A DNA stretch of 64,000 nt, from contig AP025045.1 of the NCBI GenBank assembly GCA_036186865.1, forward strand, positions 21,081,522 through 21,145,521, in the 5' to 3' direction. The notes under the pieces are model-generated. The model saw only the letters and a list, made by a program, of their open reading frames with translations, ran no database searches and was not told where the DNA came from. Position numbers and translations under genes: made by a program. This document shows positions 56,225 to 64,000 of this stretch, piece by piece (the first letter of the stretch is position 1; each line of letters starts with the position of its first letter). This stretch comes from Eustoma russellianum. Lineage: Eukaryota > Streptophyta > Magnoliopsida > Gentianales > Gentianaceae.

Positions 56225-58727
56225 GATAACGTCATCACTTTTCGAATCTATTCTCTCCGGGCCAGAACGGTCATATCATCAGATCAATTAGCCCCGGATA
56301 TGGGCGGGTCCTTACTGGCCAGACACATACACACACGGTACCGGTGGGAAGTGTTCTTTTAAAACAGGATCATTTCTTTTAAAAACGCTTTTCATCTTTC
56401 TTTCACATAAAACAAATGCCATAAATCATGTAAGTGACGATGATGCAATGCATGACATGTAATATGCAAACCATGACATAATGCGTTACATATACACATA
56501 TGTACAACTCGGTGCTATGCTGGAAAAATTTCCAGCATGAACACTCCCTTATATTCGGCCCTAAACCCTTGTGGTTAGGCCTACTAACAATAATGCATGT
56601 CATGCGTATGCATAAAAAATGCCTTATTCGTTCATAAAAAAAATTCTTGTAACGGTACAAAATGCGTAAGACATTTAGGTAAATAAATTACGAAACAATG
56701 CTGCTAAATTTTGGTAATCCAGTGCCCCTTCTCTTTAGTCTTTCAAGTAAGCCCATTAAATCTCTTTTAATTTGGGCCAGCTTAGAAAACTTATTATAAC
56801 ATTCCATTAATTGGTGGTTGTAAGCCCAAGTCGTGTAACTAGCCTAAGTCCATTCGATTAAGGCCATATAATAAGTTCCTCAATTCTGCCCAAAATCTCA
56901 GATTAGTGATGCCTACTTATTTACGGTGTTTACCCTTCAATTAGGCATTCTAAAAATAAGTGGTTTACATAGATGGGTTCACCTATGTCTTAAGTAGTTG
57001 GTAAATAAATTCCAGGGGTTTATAATATCGTTAAAGATATCATTTATCCTTTTCCTTAAAACCGCTACATGCAGATTTCTGGAGTGACCGATTTTACTAT
57101 AAATTTTAGTGTGACCACACCGTAACTCCTTTTTCAGAAATTCCAACTTCTGAGCTTAGTAGACACCTTGAACTAGTATCATACCGAAAATTAGCCCAAT
57201 TGCATATTCCTAGGGTCCATTTTCAGGTGACTCATCATGTCATATAAAATCAGTCCAGTCCAGTAAAATTTCCAGCATGACCAGTTTTGGTGAAAATTTC
57301 GTTAAAAATAATCCGTAACTCCTTTTAACAAATTTCAACTCTCACATATAATATACACATAAAGCTAGTGTTATACCAAAAATCAACTTAATTGAGAGTC
57401 CCTAAGGTCTTTTTTCTGGTCTCACAACACAGCCTAAAATTTGCCCTGCTCCAGTAATTTCAGATTTGGTCATGTTACATTCCTAAATAGCCCTTACTTG
57501 CATTGTTTGTCATAAACCGTTTATTAACCTTCAAACTTACCATCTTATGGGGAATGTTAAAGATTCAACACGCTACAACATCATATGCAAACCCCTTACA
57601 AAACAGTTTGTACACTACATGCGTCATCCTTTGGCCAAGCATACCATATTTCCACTAGTTCAACATTAACAACAAATTTTGGTGCATACGCACCCTAGTC
57701 TCCTACAACCCTTTTCGGTACATGCGAGACAAAATAATACACCCACAAGGAGCATGTTAAACTTAACACACAAAGGCATAATCTTGTCTCCACTTTACCT
57801 CATAACTTACCATTTCATGCAAATCCACCCCTATTCTTCAAACCCCTTTCCACCGTATACCCCATCCATGGAAAAGAAAGAATCTTTAGAATGTTCATCT
57901 TAGGTTAAAACATGACGGTGCATAAAACCAACAAAGGTTCCATCTTTAAGCAAAAACTCACACCTTCACATCATTTGGCCCCTTAGGCCGAAAGTTTATG
58001 CATCAAGCTTAGCATATCACGACTAAGATTGAATCTAAAGGATATCTAGCCATTCATGCAAGCACTCTCACATTCAAGCCACAAAGAGTATAGTGTACTT
58101 GCCTTTGAAGTCCTTGGATTTTGCTTGAACTAGTTGGTATGAGAAGCATTTACTCCCATCTTCTCCTATTTCATTCGGTGTATAGTATTTGTTATCCACT
58201 TCTTTATTTTCATAATTTAACCAGGTGGAGGGTTAGATGATCTTACCATTTGCATCGGGTTGAGAACAATCCCCTCTTGCTAAGGCACTACCTTGGTTTG
58301 GTGTCTTGGAAACCTTTGCCTAAGCCATGGGGTTCACGGTTTTGTCAAGAGAGTGATGCCATGTAAACTTCATTGCTTCAAATGTAACTTCCTAAAGATT
58401 GTGGAGGAGTGTCTTACCTAGATAAACCTTGAGCTTGTAGTGGTTCTTGGACCCTTCCTTGTTCAATGCCTTGCCCGGTTGCCTTTGAAAGGAAGGAGGG
58501 AATGTTTTGAAAACTATTCCTTGGATAAGGACTACTCAAATATGTGGAATTAAGGAGGCTTTTTGTGTTAAAAGAGAAGAGATTACTCTTCTTGAGGAGG
58601 TAGCCGGCGGCTCCTTCATAGGAAGGGGAAAAGACACACTTAAATGAAAATCCCCCTTACATCCCAACTACATTTCTCATTTAAGGCTCTTAATAATTTT
58701 TGATAATTTTTGATTGCAATAACTTAC
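56225..58727 (-). repeat. E3 5' LTR, outer segment (truncated)
   Basis: Continues the E3 LTR after E5: more degenerate stem-loops (56230-56330), then sequence shared with 3788-4768 and 16249-16595. It holds the E2 empty site (AAACTTCATTGCTTC near 58366) and a donor-like ATCTAG|GTAAG (58422-58413). At 58727 similarity to the left E3 LTR stops; the LTR start (TGTTGCACCCC), about 1.5 kb, is missing and copia LTR sequence follows. The ORF at 57679-57903 is LTR sequence also seen at 4075-4299. Confidence 0.8.
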
Positions 58728-59206
58728 CATGGTAATGTGATGTAGATGTACGTTTATGATGTGTATGACGTGTCAGTGAAACGTCAGGATAGAAACGTAT
58801 AGTTCATCGTTATAAAAAATATGTATATATATAATACATATATATATGTGTCATGTGTATAAGTGTGAAGAGAAGACTTTCCATTTCAAGTTTGTTGCCA
58901 AGCAGTTCTCTCCAAATATATCTCCATTTAATGAACTAGTTAGTTCATCGCCTTAAGCACTTCATTAAATGAACTAATTTAGTTCACTTATCATGGCACC
59001 TAAAAATAGTATAAAAATAACAAATTTTTGCCATTTGATGTAAGCCTTAACACTTCATGGCACGTTAGTACGACAATATTATATATAAGCATATAAAGCA
59101 TATCTATCACGTACGCATGTCATGTAGCACTTAAATCATGCAATTTGGAAACATGTAACATTTATATCATGCATTTTCAAATCACTCAAACCCCATTTTC
59201 TCAACA
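58728..59206 (-). repeat. E7 3' LTR, truncated
   Basis: Similar to the E2 LTR end (7370-7818): GAAGACTTTCC, palindromic AATGAACTA segments, CATGGCACGTTAGTACG and AATCACTCAAACCCC. On the minus strand it begins TGTTGAGAAAATGG. The rest of the LTR is missing at the junction with E3. Confidence 0.75.
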
Positions 59207-59475
59207 ATGATAACTAGAATCTATAAGTTGCGAAATACTTAATAAATCATAAGAAAGATTACTAACAACACATTTCGTATTTGAAATGTGTTAGGGTCCC
59301 CAATTGTCTTGTTTCCAACAACCCTGCCTTGGTTGTTGTCACCGAATGTTACCTTTCCTCCATTCTCGATATGTTCCAGCTCGGTGAATAGTTTTGGATT
59401 CTCCGTCATATGCCTTGAACACCCGCTATCTAAAAACTACTTGATCTTTAGATTATTTGGTTTTGTCTCCTTTTT
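59207..59475 (-). pseudogene. pol: E7 protease stub
   Basis: On the minus strand FLDSGCSRHMT (59440-59400 region), then GGKVTFGDNN and TIGDPNTFQI, matching the E2 protease. A frameshift follows and the sequence stops at ISQLIDSSYH-like codons exactly where the LTR starts. The Trp before FLDSG is a stop (TAG). About 85 codons of pol remain. Confidence 0.8.
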
Positions 59476-61502
59476 GCCTTCTTTGCCATTTACCTACAAT
59501 GGAGACAAAGTTTTAGGTACCATTTACTTGCGTCCTTGAATGTTATGGGCACCATCATTATTTATATACCCTTAGGTACCCAAACTTGGATGTACCTTCT
59601 AGGCACATATTTGACATTATCAATTGAAATACAAAGGATTAGCATGTACTTGACCATTCCACTTAAAAGAAGATATGTTGTTATACATGTTATACATGGG
59701 TTTATAATTATTATAAAGTGTCCGATTTTGATAGTGTGTATAAGGCATATAATTTTATTTCTTAACCAGTGCTTTATAAGTATAATCATAAGTATTCTTA
59801 TAAGCCTTACAAGGAAATTGCCTATATTTTGGTTTATATGTATCAAAATGAGTTGGATGTTATTTACTTTGCCTAGTCACATTTGTATACATATAGGCAT
59901 AATTTCTAGGTGTTCTAGATGCAAAATTTTGCTTAGTTGCTTTTGGGGGTGCATGTTGTATCTTTACCTTAAAATGAGCAGAAGAAGGATTAGCAGGCAA
60001 AGTTGAATTTATTTTTCCTGTTTTATAAGGTAGTTTCATACTAGATGAAATAGACTTAGTATTTCTATCTACCTTTACATTTTTTTCTTTATATCCTAAC
60101 CCAGTTTTATCGTTTTTATATTTTTGTGATGATATAAGTGTGTCTAGCATATTGCTTCCAGATTTAAAATGTTCTAGCATTTTTTTCTAAGTCTAATTTT
60201 AATGTTTTAAGTTGTAATATTTCATTTTCATAATTTTCTACCTTAGATTTTAACATGCTATTTTTTAGTTTTTAAAGTATGCTCGATTTTTCGATATGAC
60301 TCAATTTTAATCTCTAATGAGTCAAGAGTATTAGTAGACTCTTGTTTTAAAAGATCCTAATTGATCAGAAAACTCCAAGTTGGACGTCTTTAACTTGTCA
60401 TTTTCTTCAATCAGTTTCTTTTTCTCTTTTGATAGCTGCTTACAGTGAGTATGCATCTTTAAAAATTCTTCATACATTTCATGGAAAGACATTTCATTAT
60501 TAGAATCTTTGTCAGAAGAAGATATTACCTCATTAGATACAAGGCACACTCGAGCTTCTTCATTTTCTGACAGCTCGATTCTCAGTCGGAGGAATTGCTC
60601 CACGTGCTAGCCTTCACCCTTTTGCCTTTCCTTGCCTTGGGCTCTTTTGGTTTGGATCTCTGTGCCTCCTTAGCTTGTTTATTGTTATTGTTGTTGTTGT
60701 TTTTTTGTCGGACAATCATGAGACATAAGTCCTTTTACCTACATTCGTAGCGTTTTAATTCTTTATTATACCATTTGTCATTATTTTTATTAGAATTATT
60801 TCTCCTAAGTTGAGAAGAGGAAGAAGAAGATTGTTGTCTATTTCTATTAGGTGGTTTGAAAAATTTCCTAAGTTTTCTAACCACTAGTATCAAATCGTCA
60901 TCCAATTCACTATCAATATTACTTTCATTATCGTTTATACTAGATGACCCCGATGATTTGAAAGCAATAGACTTACCGGATTTAGATGACTCGGACTTTC
61001 ATTGGTTCAGTTTTACCTCGTATACGCTAAGTGAATCAATCAACTCATCAATTTTACTGATTTACTTTGTCTCCTCAATTGCCGTTACTTGGGATCCCAT
61101 TTAGCGGGAAGACTTCATAGCACCTTTTGAACCTTCTCATTGCTGGTAAAATATTTACCTAAAGCTTCAAGTGCATTGAAGATGTTAGTAATTCTCAAAT
61201 CCATAGATGTTATGGATTCATTCGGCAACATTTTGAAAGATTCAAGTTTAGTCATAAGCATATTTATTTTGATTCTTTTACACTGCTAGTACCTTCATAC
61301 TTTAATTCTAAATATTTTCACATGTGTGTGCACTAGTGTAATTTGAAACATATCCTGCTTCAGAAGTCGTAAGTCTGTATAAAAGCAATTGCATGGCTTT
61401 AGCATTCATAGACATTTTCTTTTTATCTTCTATAGACCATTCATTTTGTATTTTTCTACTTCTTGTGTGACTCCACTAACTTGCACAACTTTCATTGGAA
61501 TG
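59476..61502 (-). pseudogene. gag: E7 gag, decayed Sirevirus type
   Basis: Fragments in order on the minus strand match E2 Gag from about residue 52: GVTQEVEKYK, SIEDKKK-like, KVLRSLPAKWDP-like, a Ser/Asp region, a knuckle with substitutions near 60700-60750, a coiled-coil segment (60603-60331, KLIEENDKLKTSNLEFSDQL) and a C-terminal part (60180-59860, GSNMLDTLISSQKY, KTGLGYKEK) ending VQVWVPKGI. Several frameshifts and stops. The first ~50 codons, leader and PBS are absent. Confidence 0.8.
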
Positions 61503-64000
61503 TGTTGGACCGTGCACCTGCAGTAAACACCACTAGAGGGGGTAAATAGTGGTTAACAGGAATTACACTACTGTCCTTGGTTAAAAACCCCTTTGAAAAC
61601 AGAATCTGAGACCTCCTCAGATTCAGTACCCGTATTTAGAAAATTCAAAACTCAATGTACACAACTCCAAAAATTTTGAAACTTTCCAGAAATAGACTTC
61701 AATATCTAGACTAGAATCTATCTAAAAATGAGACAACAATAAGATCGTTTGTCCCTTCAACCAAATAAAAAGATTCAGATGGTCAATCTGGACAGAATTG
61801 GACAGAATAGTGCTGAACTTTGAAAACGTGTTTCTCTGTGATTACTCAACCAAAAAGATTGATCTTTATGTCAAAACACTCCTTAGGAAGTTTAGTCTAT
61901 GTTTCCAAAAGGCTCTGACCTTAAAAAATTCTTGATGAAAACAGAACTCAAATTTTCTTGAAACTGGTCAGGTTGCAGCCAGATTGGAGCAGTTATCTTG
62001 CAACGACTGAAAGACTAACTTTCCTTTGCTCAAATCAAGTGATTCTTGTTGAAAATAAAAGCTAACAGTACGAATTATAACTCCACCAAAAATCACGAAT
62101 TCTGAAAGTGTTTTGATATTTTTTCAAGATGTGTGAAGTTGGATGAAAAATGCAGTGAAAACGGGCAGAAAAACAGAAAAGTGAAAAGAAGACAAGAACA
62201 CCAAAGATTTATCCTGGTTTGGTCAATGTGACCGACTCCAATCCCAAGGAACACCTTTTCTTGGATTTTACTATGAAATGAACACAAATACAACAAGGAC
62301 CAAGCTTGATCCTTGGGTTAAACACCAACCCTATTCAAGACTTGGATGATCACCTCTATGCAACTCTTGGTTGCAACACCTCTATCACCTATTGATGTAG
62401 CTTTATAGATTTGGCTAATCAATCTTACAAATGAGACACAAGAAGGCATGTGCAATGTAGCTCAACAACAATAAGAAATGAAACACCTTAGCTACACAAA
62501 GAAAGAATCAAGAAGAAAAGAATAGCAAGAATGATCTTCAAGTTTGCTTGAATGTTGTGTGTTCTTCTTCTTCACCTTTGCCTCCTATTTATAGTGTGAA
62601 ATAAGCCTTGAGGATAAGAATGCACATGTATCACCATCTTCATCATCAAATCCTAGTTGTCTTCACATCATTGGTTGGCCACATAATCATCTTGTACACG
62701 TGGCAACATAAAGAAGAATGATTGGTCCCCCTTGAAATAAATTTTGGCAGGCTTTTACACTTGAAATTGTCTTGAAAATAATGAAGATAATATGCAAGGA
62801 TAAGATCGCATAACTCCTCCAAGATTTCCTCAAATCCTTGGAAAAATAATAGGACATATGTGGCTGAAAGTTTGACTCCAAAAATCTGATCATACCTCAG
62901 CTCCTAGCCATTGGTACCATGTTTAATTTTCCAAGTTGGAAATTTTGCTAACTAGCTTGTATTTGGTTGGTCCACTTGTCATAACCTTGTATATTTGTCA
63001 CAAAATGGATAAAACACCTTTGTCACCTGGTTATACACGTTTTTGAGACATATATACATGTACAACTTCAACATTTTTGAAGTGAAATCAATAAATAATA
63101 GTTGACAAGATTATGTCAACATATAATCCGAAATTCCCATATTTTTCTTCTTGCAAGTTTTGGTGAATTTTGTTCCAATAATCTCCTTAGAATCTCTGCA
63201 AAATGATGAATAATAAACTCCAATAACATATATAAGAATATCTCCAAGAATAGAAAAGAATGTGACATCAAAACCCGTCACATATCCTGCTACCGTCGAT
63301 AATATCGCCAAATGAGATAATATAATAGAAAACCACAAAATAATCTTCAAGAATACCACAAATAATCTTCAGAATAAAGATAATCAGATACTCAAGAGAT
63401 TCCTTGAGTAAAAATACCGAAACTGCCCTCACGGGTAAAATGACCAAAATAATACTGGTGAGAGAAAATTCCAGAAATGATTTCGATGGTCAGAAATAAA
63501 GATAATAACACCTCTATGATGATAAATAAAAGATGAATGTGTCCTTGAAACATTGTCACCATGTCAAGTACCTACACTAACTCAAAATACCAATTTTGTC
63601 CTTTTTGGTAAGTTGTAAAAACATCCAAGGCACATTAGTGACAAAACACTATTATTATCACCAAAAACAAGTAATAAAATCACAATATACATATATGAAA
63701 CATATGTAAATGAAAACAATCATTTTATCACTTTTTAGAAAAATTTCTCCAAAAACACTGGACATCGATCAATCTATGTTTCAATTTTAGAGATTAATGT
63801 ATACATTGATCGATCGATGTACCTCTGGTTGAGAGATCGATGTCTCACAGTGAGTTTGTGTTTTTTATTCTGTGTGACATCGATCGATCAATGTAGAGAT
63901 CTATGTACATCATCTCTGACTGAGAGATATATGTAGAGATCTATGTATACATCGATCTCTGGCTGAGAGATCTATGCAGAGATCGATGTTATTTTTTCAT
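61503..64000 (-). repeat. E7 5' LTR (continues beyond the window)
   Basis: It starts TGTTGGACCGTG on the plus strand (minus-strand LTR end CCAACA) and shows diverged similarity to 13196 onward: CACCACTAGAGGGGG, the AGATTCAG segments and the AAGGAACACC region near 62245. No gene is seen in it. Where the LTR ends is not visible. Confidence 0.65.
63765..63990. repeat. Degenerate tandem repeat rich in ATCGATC/GAGAGAT
   Basis: Imperfect units of about 45 bp built from CATCGATC, ATGTAGAGATCTATG and TCTCTGGCTGAGAGAT. Units near 63885-63985 are the clearest. Whether it lies inside the E7 LTR is unclear. Confidence 0.5.

Larger units (their letters stand above)
3788..58727 (-). mobile_element. E3: gag-only Ty3/gypsy element (interrupted host of the nested insertions)
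   Basis: Reading right to left on the minus strand: 5' LTR (58727-56225 plus 30812-29921, outer end truncated), PBS (29918-29907), leader (29906-29781 and 19258-19128), gag (19099-18374), about 195 bases of 3' UTR, PPT (18157-18143), then 3' LTR (18142-16249 and 4768-3788, continuing beyond E1). Once the inserts are removed the interior is only about 1.26 kb: it holds gag and no protease, RT, RNase H or integrase. That is the layout of non-autonomous TR-GAG elements, which need enzymes from a relative. PBS, PPT and pre-PPT hairpin are kept, so it could have been mobilised in trans. Composite LTR length is about 4.9 kb. Confidence 0.8.
58728..64000 (-). mobile_element. E7: degenerate copia element, gag-only remnant
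   Basis: Minus-strand relative of E2: partial 3' LTR (58728-59206), an interior of 2.3 kb (59207-61502) holding a protease stub and a decayed gag, and a 5' LTR (61503 to beyond the window). The LTR ends TGTTG/CAACA form the usual terminal inverted repeat. Integrase, RT, RNase H, PPT, PBS and the start of gag are missing. The right outer boundary and any target duplication are outside the window. Confidence 0.8.

Overview
The window is plant repeat DNA. Essentially all 64 kb can be assigned to LTR retrotransposons, and I see no host gene, rRNA or tRNA gene. Markers are spliceosomal introns, tRNA-iMet primer-binding sites (TGGTATCAGAGC), chromoviral Ty3/gypsy polyproteins and a Sirevirus-type Ty1/copia element. 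The host is most likely a flowering plant with a repeat-rich genome; no sequence here fixes the species.

Seven elements can be separated, here named E1 to E7. E3 (minus strand, gag-only gypsy) is the scaffold. Its pieces lie at 3788-4768, 16249-19258, 29781-30812 and 56225-58727, and other elements have landed in it. E1 (plus strand gypsy; only its 3' end and 3' LTR, 1-3787) lies in one E3 LTR. E2 (minus strand Sirevirus copia, 4769-16243, TSD CTTCA) lies in the same LTR. E4 (plus strand gypsy, 19259-29775, TSD CTAAC) lies in the E3 leader. E5 (plus strand gypsy, 30813-56219, TSD GGATC) lies in the other E3 LTR. E6 (plus strand gypsy, 32350-45999, TSD TTGGT/TTTGT) lies inside the 5' LTR of E5, giving three-deep nesting. 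E7 (minus strand copia remnant, 58728 to the window end) abuts a truncated E3 LTR.

E4 and E6 belong to one gypsy family and E1 and E5 to a related one. E4, E5 and E6 encode Gag, protease, RT, RNase H and integrase, and E5 and E6 also keep the chromodomain-like tail. All three coding regions are broken by stops and frameshifts. Behind the decay a shared design shows: a short intron at the Gag/protease junction and a second inside RT, at identical phases in all three, each with an in-frame stop. Unspliced RNA would give Gag and spliced RNA Gag-Pol. E2 is the youngest-looking insertion (LTRs differ at about a dozen sites in 3.05 kb) and its coding region is nearly intact.

The most unusual material is in the long (3.3-5 kb) gypsy LTRs. 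In every family they carry (i) an array of short stem-loops whose stems differ from hairpin to hairpin but stay complementary, and (ii) downstream, a roughly 120-nt intron followed by a tiny exon encoding K-x-E-W-I-x-D-E-P-R-V-P-Y-P-stop, conserved through many synonymous changes. I know of no description of either.
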